DNA of 64,000 bases, taken from MedAcidi-G1 sp002713545 (GTDB lineage: Bacteria > Actinomycetota > Acidimicrobiia > Acidimicrobiales > MedAcidi-G1). A model generated the notes under the pieces. It saw nothing but the letters and a program-made list of their open reading frames with translations, did no database searches and had not been told where the DNA came from. The stretch lies in NCBI GenBank assembly GCA_964013895.1, contig CAXGYF010000002.1, positions 51,070-115,069 of the forward strand. The letters run 5' to 3'. Shown piece after piece: positions 43,713 to 52,149 of the stretch. Positions within the stretch are counted from its first letter, which is position 1. Every line of letters begins with the position of its first letter. A program made the translations under genes and the position numbers.

Positions 43713-44471
43713 TTGAAAAAGGATCAAGAATCCAAAACTGAGCAAAACCCTTTCAAAGATCGTGAACCCATCGAAAACGAACTTGCGCTCGAAATAATGC
43801 ACTTTGGAGAAATCGAGATAGTTGGTCGCATGCCTTGGGCTTCGAATGGGACGTTCCTAATAAACTTAGAATACAACGAGTCAAGTATCCAAGGCATATA
43901 TAAACCTAGTAAAGGTGAAAGACCTTTGTACGATTTCCCGCATGGTATCTACAAACGAGAGATAGCTGCTTTCGAACTGGCAAATTATTTGGGATGGGAT
44001 CTGATACCGCCGACTGTCTCTAGAGATGGTCCTCTGGGAGTTGGTTCTTTGCAACTTTATGTGCCGTGTGATTATGAGATGCACTATTTCACTATCCGTG
44101 AGGACCCAGAGTTCAAAAATGATCTGATTCGTTTAGCTACTTTTGATCTCCTAGTCAATAACACTGACAGGAAAGCGGGTCATGTCCTAGTAGGGAAAGA
44201 TGGTTTTATTTGGGCTATCGACAATTCTCTGTGTTTTCACGAAGAATTAAAAATTCGAACAGTTATTTGGGACTTCAGCGGAGAAGAAATCCCAAAAAAC
44301 CTTATTTCAGACCTCACCGATCTAATGAATAAGGGAATACCGGAAAAATTCTCTGAACTACTGAATCCAAATGAAATTGAAGCTCTGATGCAAAGAACTA
44401 GAGCCTTGGTTACAAATGGTTCCTTACCGTATGATCCGTCAGGAAGGCAGGTTCCCTGGCCTCTACTATGA
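43713..44471 (+). CDS. SCO1664 family protein (TIGR03843 type), kinase-like fold
   Basis: A 252-residue protein of the SCO1664 family, distantly related to PI3/PI4-kinase-like folds. GIYKPSKGERPLYDFPHGIYKREIAAFE resembles the nucleotide-binding Lys region. LLVNNTDRKAGHVLVGKDGFIWAIDNSLCF has the N-x-D-R and D-N pattern of a catalytic loop and metal site. The start is a TTG 13 bases after the DUF3090 stop. It is the third member of the conserved trio; the substrate is unknown. Confidence 0.87.
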   Translation: MKKDQESKTEQNPFKDREPIENELALEIMHFGEIEIVGRMPWASNGTFLINLEYNESSIQGIYKPSKGERPLYDFPHGIYKREIAAFELANYLGWDLIPPTVSRDGPLGVGSLQLYVPCDYEMHYFTIREDPEFKNDLIRLATFDLLVNNTDRKAGHVLVGKDGFIWAIDNSLCFHEELKIRTVIWDFSGEEIPKNLISDLTDLMNKGIPEKFSELLNPNEIEALMQRTRALVTNGSLPYDPSGRQVPWPLL

Positions 44472-44481
44472 CGGCGAACAT

Positions 44482-45447
44482 TTATTGAGCCTCAAGGGCC
44501 TCAATAAGTTTCGGCAAAACTTTGTGGACGTCGCCTACTATTCCAAGATCTGCAATACCAAAAATTGGTGCTTCCTCATCTTTATTGATAGCAATAATAT
44601 TTGCTGAACCCTTCATCCCTACTAAATGTTGTGTAGCTCCGGAAATACCACATGCAAGGTAAACCGTTGGCTTAACAACTTTTCCAGTTTGTCCAACTTG
44701 ATATGAATAAGGCACCCAACCCGCATCCACAATGGCACGAGAAGCTCCGGGAGCTCCTTTAATTAGACTTGCCAACTTTTCTATCATTTCGTACTTGTCG
44801 GCTTCTCCAAGACCTCGACCTCCAGATACGACAATGTTTGCTTCATCTAAACGCGGGCCACTACTTTCTTCAACAAATTGATCCTTGACAACTGCTGTTC
44901 CTGTACTGCCAAGATCTCCTACTTGAAGAACCGATACAGATGCCGGATCCCCACCTGTGGATTCCGCTACGAAAGATTTTGGTCGAACAACAAAAATATT
45001 TAAACCTTCAGCTGTGATGCCAGTAAAAACATCTTTAGTTCCACCAAATACAGGTTCGTGACCTAAAAGACGCTCACCATCCTCTTTCAAATCAATAACA
45101 TTTGTAATAACAGGGGTATCAAGTTTCACGGAAAGGCGACCTGCTAGATCCCTTCCGTCATAAGTCGTACCGCATAAAAGAACGTCTGGACCTGATCCCT
45201 GTGAACAGGCTTCAGCTATTGCAGAAGCGATTCTCGGACCAGCGAGTCCATTCTCTAATGATCCAATTGAATAAACTACTGAAGCGCCGTGGTCTCCTAA
45301 CTCTGCGGCAACCGAGTCTGCATCACCTGCGACTACAACCTCAACTGTTTCTGCCAATTCACGAGCTTTAGCCAAAAGTTCAAGGGTAATTGAAGCTACA
45401 ACACCATCATTGGCTTCGCCGTGGACCCATATCTTTGAAAATCCCAT
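44482..45447 (-). CDS. etfA: Electron transfer flavoprotein, alpha subunit
   Basis: A 321-residue EtfA that binds FAD and passes electrons from acyl-CoA dehydrogenases towards the quinone pool. The C-terminal FAD domain shows VVSGGRGLGEADKYEMIEKLA, VPYSYQVGQTGKVVKP and LACGISGATQHLVGMKGS. It is downstream of etfB by 11 bases. It fits the acyl-CoA catabolic genes elsewhere in the window. Confidence 0.96.
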   Translation of the reverse strand: MGFSKIWVHGEANDGVVASITLELLAKARELAETVEVVVAGDADSVAAELGDHGASVVYSIGSLENGLAGPRIASAIAEACSQGSGPDVLLCGTTYDGRDLAGRLSVKLDTPVITNVIDLKEDGERLLGHEPVFGGTKDVFTGITAEGLNIFVVRPKSFVAESTGGDPASVSVLQVGDLGSTGTAVVKDQFVEESSGPRLDEANIVVSGGRGLGEADKYEMIEKLASLIKGAPGASRAIVDAGWVPYSYQVGQTGKVVKPTVYLACGISGATQHLVGMKGSANIIAINKDEEAPIFGIADLGIVGDVHKVLPKLIEALEAQ

Positions 45448-45458
45448 TTTCGTACCTC

Positions 45459-46238
45459 CTAAAGAACTTTAAGATCATCGAGAAAAGCCATGATTCGTTC
45501 ATGAGCTTCACCTTCATCAACAACTACTTCACCGGCCTCGCGGGCTGGGGAGTCAGCTATTTCAGTTATCTCTTGACGAGCACCTGCCCAACCAACTGTT
45601 GTCGGATCAATTTCTAGCGCCGAAAGGTCTAGTTCTTCAACAGGTTTGTTCTTCGCAGCCATAATTCCTTTAAACGACGGATATCGAGGTTCTACTACAC
45701 CAGCTGTGACTGAAATGACTGCTGGAAGAGGACACTCGACCACGTCGTATCCAGATTCAGTCTGGCGTTTAACAGTTGCTAGTTCCCCGTCTACTGAAAC
45801 TTCTTTACCGAAAGTTACAGACGGAAGACCTAAAAGTTCTGCTATTTGTTCTGGAACTGTTCCGGTGTATCCGTCACTTGACTCTGTAGCCGTGAGAACT
45901 AAATCAGGATTCGAACGTTTGATAGCAGCTGCTAAAACTTTTGCGGTAGAAAGAGCATCAGAACCAGCAAGTGCTTCATCGCTTACCAGTATTGCACTTT
46001 CAGCTCCCATGGCTAATGCTGTGCGGAGACCACCAGTCTCTCCCCCTGGAGTCATCGATACAAGACGGACTTCTCCTGACCCTGCAGCATCGACGAGCTG
46101 TAAAGCCATTTCGACTCCATAAGAGTCAGACTCATCAAGAATTAATTTAGTATCACGCTTTAAAGTTTTGGTATCCGGATTCAACTCACCTGGGTCAGCC
46201 GGGTCCGGAATCTGTTTAACACAAACAACTACATCCAT
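45459..46238 (-). CDS. etfB: Electron transfer flavoprotein, beta subunit
   Basis: A 259-residue EtfB, binding AMP and forming a heterodimer with EtfA. MDVVVCVKQIPDPADPGELNP at the N-terminus, MALQLVDAAGSGEV, and the recognition-loop region PLPAVISVTAGVVEPRYPSFKGIMAAK near 170-195 are typical. It precedes etfA in the usual bacterial order. A 12-base palindrome, ATTTTATAAAAT, lies in the upstream spacer shared with the divergent lipid kinase gene. Confidence 0.96.
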   Translation of the reverse strand: MDVVVCVKQIPDPADPGELNPDTKTLKRDTKLILDESDSYGVEMALQLVDAAGSGEVRLVSMTPGGETGGLRTALAMGAESAILVSDEALAGSDALSTAKVLAAAIKRSNPDLVLTATESSDGYTGTVPEQIAELLGLPSVTFGKEVSVDGELATVKRQTESGYDVVECPLPAVISVTAGVVEPRYPSFKGIMAAKNKPVEELDLSALEIDPTTVGWAGARQEITEIADSPAREAGEVVVDEGEAHERIMAFLDDLKVL

Positions 46239-46407
46239 TTCGCTATTTTGCCCTTTATCTGATCAAACTGGTACATCAAGTGACTAATTTCATGGATTTT
46301 ATAAAATTTTTTTAATTACGTTCGGAAGGGAAACTAGTTCAAATACTTAGACAACACTTAGGCTTCAACACAGATATTTGGGCAATTCACAACTAGCGTT
46401 ATTGAAC

Positions 46408-47382
46408 ATGAAAGTTCTTTTGATAGTCAACCCTTTAGCTTCAGCTGTAACCGGAAGAACAAGATCCGTTATTCAAAAAGCACTATCGGCTGACCACCGT
46501 CTTGAAGTGGCAGTGACAAATCGCAGAGGTCACGCTACGCGAATCGCTCAAAATGCAGCTAAAGACGGCATAGACATCGTGGTAGTACTCGGAGGAGATG
46601 GAACATTAAATGAAGTAGCCAATGGCTTAGTGGATTCAGGAACCGCCATGGCTGCAATTCCTGGTGGTTCTACAAATGTTTTTGCTCGCACTTTGGGCGT
46701 TCCTGATGACCCTATTGAAGCTACAGGGGCTTTATTGGATTCTCTTGAAGCTGGAACAACTCACAGGATAGGCCTAGGGTCAGTAAATGAAAGGTATTTT
46801 CTTTTTCATTCTGGAATAGGTTTTGATGCGGCCGTCGTCGAACAAGTTGAAAAAAAAGGCGGAGTTCTCAAACGTTTCGCTGGCCACCCTCTCTTCGTTA
46901 TTGCTGCGATAGGAACTTGGCTTCGAAATTATGATAAGAAACGTCCCGCTTTCCGCATCTCGACTCGAAAAATTGGCGAAGAAGAAATCGGTGACTTGGA
47001 AATTACAGGCGTTGAAGGATTATTTTCAGTCTGTTTGAATACCGATCCTTATACTTATCTCGGAACAAGAAAAATTTCTCTAGCTCCAAATGCAAATTTG
47101 GACACTCCATTAGCCATTGCGACATTCAAGAATCTGACTTTAAAAAAATTACTTCCGGTTGTGTTGGGGTCTTTGGGGATAGGCAAAACTACAACTACAT
47201 CTAGTCGTATCGTAGATTTGCGTGGTGACGTAACCGAAGCACAAGCAGTAGCTTATAAATCGGTACCCTTGCAAGTAGACGGCGATTTTCTAGGAAATTT
47301 CAAAGAGTTTTCATTTCAATATAAAGCAGCATGTTTAGACGTGGTTATGCCTATAAAGCCATCTAACTTTAAAAATTATTGA
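46408..47382 (+). CDS. Diacylglycerol/lipid kinase family protein (YegS/BmrU-like)
   Basis: A 324-residue DAGK-catalytic-domain protein. MKVLLIVNPLASAVTGRTRS opens the nucleotide-binding domain, VVLGGDGTLNEVANGLVDSG is the signature, and IPGGSTNVFARTLG follows. It would phosphorylate diacylglycerol, a sphingoid base or a phosphatidylinositol precursor. ATG 46408 is preferred over a TTG at 46378 because it aligns with family N-termini. The stop overlaps that of the convergent glycerophosphodiesterase gene by seven bases. Confidence 0.9.
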   Translation: MKVLLIVNPLASAVTGRTRSVIQKALSADHRLEVAVTNRRGHATRIAQNAAKDGIDIVVVLGGDGTLNEVANGLVDSGTAMAAIPGGSTNVFARTLGVPDDPIEATGALLDSLEAGTTHRIGLGSVNERYFLFHSGIGFDAAVVEQVEKKGGVLKRFAGHPLFVIAAIGTWLRNYDKKRPAFRISTRKIGEEEIGDLEITGVEGLFSVCLNTDPYTYLGTRKISLAPNANLDTPLAIATFKNLTLKKLLPVVLGSLGIGKTTTTSSRIVDLRGDVTEAQAVAYKSVPLQVDGDFLGNFKEFSFQYKAACLDVVMPIKPSNFKNY

Positions 47383-48074
47383 TTTAAAACTTCTACTGCT
47401 AGACCTGGAAAATTAGTGATTATCCCATCAACTCCCCATTCAGCTAACTCCGAAATTCTACTTTCATCATCAACAGTCCAAACATTTACATTTAGCCCTC
47501 GAGAATGTGCTTCTTCTATCAAAGACTCATCGACTAGATCGTCCCAAGGATTAATTGATGAGTGATTATGTGATTTCGCTCGATCGAGTATTTGAATACC
47601 ATCGCTTCTTTCGGCAACAAGCCAACCAGTAGGAATTAAGGGGTCCGTTTCTCTAATTCGATTAATCGCATTCATATCAAAAGACGAAACTAAAATTTTG
47701 TCAGCTGGTTTATAAGCCCTTACTAATCCCACTACTGCTTCGCACACCAGGTCCACTTCATCAAAATCGGGTTCACCAGGAAGATGCTTTATTTCTACAT
47801 TGACTCCCATGTTTTCAGACGCCTCGAAAGCTTCAGCTAAACTTGGGATCCCTTCTGGAAGACTGTTGGAATCTAAATCTTTAATTAAAGCACCTTCATT
47901 AAGATGGGCATCGTGGTGAACCACTAAAACCCCGTCTTTTGAACGACGCACATCTAGTTCAATCCAGTCAGCACCTTGTTGCAATGCACCTGTAAAAGCA
48001 TCTAAGGAATTTTCAGGAAAGTCAGCTGAAGCCCCCCGATGCGCAATTACCAAAGGTCGTTTCTGAAAGTTCAC
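47376..48074 (-). CDS. Glycerophosphodiester phosphodiesterase
   Basis: A 232-residue GDPD TIM-barrel enzyme cleaving glycerophosphodiesters to glycerol 3-phosphate and an alcohol. LVIAHRGASADFPENSLDAF carries the catalytic His and the metal-binding Glu. IELDVRRSKDGVLVVHHDAHL carries the second His and Glu-Asp pair. The start is GTG and there is no signal peptide, so it is probably cytoplasmic. It follows the PdtaS-like kinase by 14 bases and faces the lipid kinase, hinting at phospholipid turnover. Confidence 0.93.
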   Translation of the reverse strand: MNFQKRPLVIAHRGASADFPENSLDAFTGALQQGADWIELDVRRSKDGVLVVHHDAHLNEGALIKDLDSNSLPEGIPSLAEAFEASENMGVNVEIKHLPGEPDFDEVDLVCEAVVGLVRAYKPADKILVSSFDMNAINRIRETDPLIPTGWLVAERSDGIQILDRAKSHNHSSINPWDDLVDESLIEEAHSRGLNVNVWTVDDESRISELAEWGVDGIITNFPGLAVEVLNQ

Positions 48075-48088
48075 AAATTTACTCTGCC

Positions 48089-49573
48089 TTATAAATCAAT
48101 TTTTTTAAATATTTTTTCAGATGGTAGACGGATCTGAAATCTCACACCTTCACCTGTTCCATTTGAAACTACATTAAGAAATCCTTCTAGTTCCTGTTGG
48201 ATTAATGTTTTCACTATCGTAAGGCCGAGTCCCACATTATCTTCTATGTTAAAACCTTCTGGAAGTCCAACTCCGTTATCAGAAACTTCCACCACTACCG
48301 AGTCTTCGTCCTTGCTTAACAAAACGTCGACCTTGCTATCTTCAAGTTCGTGCGAGACCAATTTAAACCCGTGATCCAAAGCATTCTGCAGTAATTCGGT
48401 CACAACAACTGCAAGGGTGGTTGTAACTTCTGACGGTAACAGACCAGTATCCCCGCTAACTTCTATGGCAACAGGTTTAACAGATGAGCTCAAACCCTCT
48501 TTTACCAGTTCTACAAGTGGTCGCATTACCTCTCCAAAAGTAACTTCTCCTTCTTGGCTGACCGCAAGAGTTTCGTGGACGACTGCTATAGCTCCTATCC
48601 GGCGCACCGATTCGTTCAATGCCATTTGGGCTTCATCTGAATCTAGTCGTCGACCTTGGATTCTAAGTAAAGAAGAAATTGTTTGAAGATTGTTCTTAAC
48701 ACGGTGATGGATTTCACGAATCGTCGCATCTTTTGAGATTAATTGTCTGTCGCGACGACGTAATTCTGTTACATCTCTAACTAATACGGCGGCCCCCGTA
48801 ACTTCACCGGAACACAAAAGTGGAAAACAGTGACTTACAACAAATGTTTTGTCTTCACGTTCTGTTTCGTCTATAACAGAACTCTTAATAGAGAAAGCTT
48901 CATTAAGAATTTTTGAGCTTAATCCAGTTTCTTCAAATCGTGATCCAACTACTGGTCGATGCCAACCGAGTCTGTGTAACAGAGAAACAGCATTTGGAGA
49001 AGCAAACTCTATTTGACCATCGGTGTTCACTAAGAGAAGTCCGTCTCCAAGCCTTGGCATTCGATGCTGAAAACGTGAGTCTTCGCTATATGGGAACTCT
49101 CCTCGTTCGAACATCTCTGCAAACCTATTGAAAATACTTAAATATGTTCTTTCCATTTCTGATCTTGGTGGTTCTCCAATAGAAGCTTTCTCGCTCGCTA
49201 AAATTGCTATTGTCTCACCTTTCCACCTGACCGGTATCGCCATAACGCCGATTTCGCGATCGCCACCAACTGGAACTTTTCCTCGTGATATTTGAGCATT
49301 TACTAGAGTCTTAGATACTAATGGTCGACCTTGCGCTTCGAACTTTTGACCTACTAAGTCGGCTCTATACAGAGTCGTAGACGTGGTTGGACGTATGTGT
49401 GAAAGTAAAACGAAAGAATCAACCGGCGCCTCCCCAACGGGTAAATATAAAAGCAGGTCTGAAAAAGAAAGGTCTGCTAACAAGCCCCAAGATCTTGTTA
49501 AATCCTGTAAATAGGAAATTGCATTATCTTGAAGATCGCTGTTTTCTTTAACTAACTCGCCTAAAGATGCCAT
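48089..49573 (-). CDS. PdtaS-like sensor histidine kinase
   Basis: A 494-residue cytoplasmic kinase. The N-terminal ~150 residues (MASLGELVKENSDL, WGLLADLSFSDLLLYLPV) match the GAF-like sensor of PdtaS (Rv3220c). A PAS domain (LLVNTDGQIEFASPNAVSLL) follows. The HisKA_2 dimerisation motif IREIHHRVKNNLQTISSLLR carries the phospho-His. The ATPase domain shows ELLQNALDHGF and DNGVGLPEGF. PdtaS partners PdtaR, an ANTAR-domain antiterminator; no such gene is in this window. It is followed by a glycerophosphodiesterase gene. Confidence 0.92.
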   Translation of the reverse strand: MASLGELVKENSDLQDNAISYLQDLTRSWGLLADLSFSDLLLYLPVGEAPVDSFVLLSHIRPTTSTTLYRADLVGQKFEAQGRPLVSKTLVNAQISRGKVPVGGDREIGVMAIPVRWKGETIAILASEKASIGEPPRSEMERTYLSIFNRFAEMFERGEFPYSEDSRFQHRMPRLGDGLLLVNTDGQIEFASPNAVSLLHRLGWHRPVVGSRFEETGLSSKILNEAFSIKSSVIDETEREDKTFVVSHCFPLLCSGEVTGAAVLVRDVTELRRRDRQLISKDATIREIHHRVKNNLQTISSLLRIQGRRLDSDEAQMALNESVRRIGAIAVVHETLAVSQEGEVTFGEVMRPLVELVKEGLSSSVKPVAIEVSGDTGLLPSEVTTTLAVVVTELLQNALDHGFKLVSHELEDSKVDVLLSKDEDSVVVEVSDNGVGLPEGFNIEDNVGLGLTIVKTLIQQELEGFLNVVSNGTGEGVRFQIRLPSEKIFKKIDL

Positions 49574-49616
49574 GTCAAACGATCTTTCACAATGACTTCC
49601 AATTGCTCACAAAGAT

Positions 49617-49847
49617 TTAACTAAATCCAACAGTACGACCTGAGTCTTGAATACCAATTTCTACATAACCTATTTTGTTACCTGGGATTCCCACTTCGCG
49701 GCCGTTAACGTCCGTCAACCAAACAATGCTTGTCTCGTTTTTTGATGCTTCTTCTAGGTTTGACTTGAAACTGCTTAAGTCGAAATCATCCGCCATTTCA
49801 AGGTTTACTTCTTTTTGCATGTGCGCAACACCAATACGTAAATCCAC
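49617..49847 (-). CDS. DUF3107 family protein
   Basis: A 76-residue protein beginning at GTG 49847, preceded by AGGGG. MDLRIGVAHMQKEVNLEM and the C-terminal VGIPGNKIGYVEIGI match the small actinobacterial DUF3107 family, typically 70-75 residues and of unknown function. It lies between mrp and the PdtaS-like kinase, all leftward. Confidence 0.86.
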   Translation of the reverse strand: MDLRIGVAHMQKEVNLEMADDFDLSSFKSNLEEASKNETSIVWLTDVNGREVGIPGNKIGYVEIGIQDSGRTVGFS

Positions 49848-49864
49848 TTATTATCCCCTGACTA

Positions 49865-50710
49865 TTAGTTAATTTTAAGTTCTCGATGACGCCGCTTAGA
49901 AGGTTTTAGATCTTCTTCAACAACTCTTGCTATCTCAGCAAAAATTGACCCGATTTCAGTAGAGGTATCTGCTGCTACCGGATTCCCGTTATCTGAACCT
50001 GCTCTCAGCGTCGGCACTAAAGGTATCTGCCCCAACAAGGGAACACCTAGCTTCTCCGCAAGAGCGCCTCCACCACCTTCGCCGAAAAGTTCATAGCGTT
50101 GACCGTCATCACCAGTAAACCAGGACATATTTTCTATCACCCCTCTTACCTCTAAGTCGACTTTTTCAGCCATGAAAGCTGCCCTCTGGGCAACAGATTG
50201 TGCAGCTATTTGTGGAGTTGTAACGACTAGCATCTCGGAATCAGGAAGGAATCCTGCTAAGGAAATAGCCGTATCTCCAGTTCCAGGCGGCAAATCAATA
50301 AGTAGAAAATCGGGTTCATCCCAAGCAACATCTGTGAGGAACTGGTTAAGTGCTTTATGCAGCATTGGACCTCTCCAAATCACTGGTTGATCTTCTTCCG
50401 CAAAAAACCCCATAGAAATCGAACGCACTCCATGCGCAGAAGGTGGTATTAGCATGTCGTCAACAACACTTGGCGGCTCAGTAATTCCCAGCATTCTTGG
50501 AATAGAGAATCCCCAAACATCTGCGTCAATTACCGCAACATCGTTTCCACGCTTTGCCAGAGCTACCGCCAAATTTGTCGTGACTGACGATTTTCCAACT
50601 CCGCCTTTACCCGAAGCTATTAGAAGAACTCTAGTTTTTACATTGGATTCAAAAAATGGAGCAGGAGGGGCAGTGCCTTGATTCGGTTCTGTTGGAGATT
50701 CTTGATTCAT
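49865..50710 (-). CDS. mrp: Mrp/NBP35-family iron-sulfur carrier ATPase
   Basis: A 281-residue P-loop ATPase of the Mrp/ApbC family. The deviant Walker A reads ASGKGGVGKSSVTTNLA, followed by VIDADVWGFSIPRML and LLIDLPPGTGDTAISLAG. The N-terminal DUF59/MIP18 domain of many Mrp proteins is missing. Such proteins load [4Fe-4S] clusters into targets. It is divergent from a SufR-like regulator, which fits a role in Fe-S metabolism. Confidence 0.92.
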   Translation of the reverse strand: MNQESPTEPNQGTAPPAPFFESNVKTRVLLIASGKGGVGKSSVTTNLAVALAKRGNDVAVIDADVWGFSIPRMLGITEPPSVVDDMLIPPSAHGVRSISMGFFAEEDQPVIWRGPMLHKALNQFLTDVAWDEPDFLLIDLPPGTGDTAISLAGFLPDSEMLVVTTPQIAAQSVAQRAAFMAEKVDLEVRGVIENMSWFTGDDGQRYELFGEGGGGALAEKLGVPLLGQIPLVPTLRAGSDNGNPVAADTSTEIGSIFAEIARVVEEDLKPSKRRHRELKIN

Positions 50711-50903
50711 TACTAAAAACTCTACTGCTGCTCAATTTGTTTGGATACCTAAACCATTCCTTATTCGTCTCCACTTTCAAAAAGTATAAAAACTGTAATT
50801 TCTAAAAAGATTTTTTGCTTGTCTTATCATTCAAAATTGCTGTTCTTGTAGGTATATTTTTCCCAACAAAAGAGTAAGGGGATACTTTAAGTAGAATGAT
50901 CAT

Positions 50904-51623
50904 ATGGGAAATGTATCTCTCGACAATACTGAGTTCGCTTCCATAGTGACAGCAATTACTGGAGCCTTTGGAGATCCCACTAGACGAGAAATTTACTTAC
51001 ATATCCGCGAATGCGACGAAGGAAGCAACGCATCACAAATCGCTAAAAAATTTAGCCTTCACCCAAACGTAGCTAGACACCATTTAGACAAACTGCTCTC
51101 AGGTGGATACCTGAAAGTTTCGCTTCAAAAAGGTACCGGATCGTCTGCAGGTCGCCCTTCAAAGACATACCAGATTTCGAATCCCAATCAACCTTTAAAC
51201 CTTGATGTGAGAAGAGATTCGATTCTCATAAGTCTTCTAGCTAGGACTCTTTCACTTTTACCCACTGAAGAAGCCGAAAAACTGGCGGAAGAAGTTGGTT
51301 CAGAAGTCGGACGTTCCATGGCAGAATCCTTGGGTATAAAAGAAACCCAACGGTCTTTTCGTTCAGCTGCAGATTCAATCGTGGATGCCCTTATCTCTCA
51401 CGGGTTTTCGGCTCGCGCTGAACTATCTGAGAATGGTCAACTAAAGATTCTTTCCGAACACTGCCCTTTCGGAAGTATGCCCATTGAACATCCGGTAATT
51501 TGCGCAGTTGATCAAGGGCTTGTCAGGGGAATGCTCAGTGTTTTGTATGGTGATGCTGAAACTGATCTGACTTCTTCATTGCCTATGGGTAATAAAGTAT
51601 GCGTTACCCAGGTGTCAATTTAA
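50904..51623 (+). CDS. SufR-like winged-helix regulator with cysteine cluster
   Basis: A 239-residue regulator. Residues about 20-90 form an ArsR/DeoR-like winged helix (FGDPTRREIYLHI, HPNVARHHLDKLLSGGYL, SAGRPSKTYQ). The C-terminal domain has Cys187 and Cys200, separated by 12 residues (CPF...HPVIC), and Cys233, a pattern like the iron-sulfur sensor SufR. It sits divergently beside mrp, but no suf operon is in the window. Two small palindromes, TACTT-T-AAGTA (50883-50893) and ATGATCAT (50896-50903), lie immediately before the ATG and may be operators. There is no clear ribosome binding site. Confidence 0.8.
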   Translation: MGNVSLDNTEFASIVTAITGAFGDPTRREIYLHIRECDEGSNASQIAKKFSLHPNVARHHLDKLLSGGYLKVSLQKGTGSSAGRPSKTYQISNPNQPLNLDVRRDSILISLLARTLSLLPTEEAEKLAEEVGSEVGRSMAESLGIKETQRSFRSAADSIVDALISHGFSARAELSENGQLKILSEHCPFGSMPIEHPVICAVDQGLVRGMLSVLYGDAETDLTSSLPMGNKVCVTQVSI

Positions 51624-51670
51624 CCGTGGCTTTTCCCCGACTAAAATATATTTCAACAGTTTTTTAAATA

Positions 51671-52147
51671 ATGAAAATTTTTGTTGTTCGTCACGCGTCA
51701 GCAGTTGAGCGGTTTTCTTGGAATGGCGACGACACAGACAGGCCTCTCGACGAAAACGGGTCGAATCAGTCTTTAATGATTGCAAAATACTTTTCAGATA
51801 CTGAGATTTCTTCTATTTTTTGCAGTCCGGCTGTGAGGTGCCAGCAAACAATTTGGCCGACTGCCCATCAATCCCAAATCCAAATCGAAATGTCTAACTC
51901 ACTTTCAGAAGGCTCGACTAGTCAAACAATCGACTTAGTAGAAAAACTTGCACAAACGGTAATTTCTGATGCTTCCCCGATCCTTTGTAGCCATGGAGAC
52001 GTGATCAGTGAATTGATAAGGTCTCTAACTTTAAGAGGAATGAGTTCACCGAACAGAAAAGGGTTCGCGAAAGGATCAGTTTGGGAATTGGTTTTTTTGA
52101 ATGGAGTGATAGAGAGTGGATTTTACCACGACTCGCATTTGCGTTGA
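51671..52147 (+). CDS. SixA-like histidine phosphatase
   Basis: A 158-residue small histidine phosphatase. The catalytic FVVRHASAVERF opens the protein, and the second His is in ILCSHGDVISELIRSL. The length is close to SixA, which dephosphorylates phosphohistidine, but small-molecule substrates are possible. It follows the SufR-like regulator after 47 bases and ends convergently two bases from the ccmH gene. Confidence 0.85.
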   Translation: MKIFVVRHASAVERFSWNGDDTDRPLDENGSNQSLMIAKYFSDTEISSIFCSPAVRCQQTIWPTAHQSQIQIEMSNSLSEGSTSQTIDLVEKLAQTVISDASPILCSHGDVISELIRSLTLRGMSSPNRKGFAKGSVWELVFLNGVIESGFYHDSHLR

Positions 52148-52149
52148 AC

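Noticed and set aside
45646..46122. 158-codon plus-strand open frame
   Set aside because: Antisense to etfB, which is unmistakable from its motifs.
46292..46303. ATTTTATAAAAT palindrome between etfB and the lipid kinase considered as an operator
   Set aside because: It is made only of A and T in an AT-rich spacer and is equally well explained by promoter composition.
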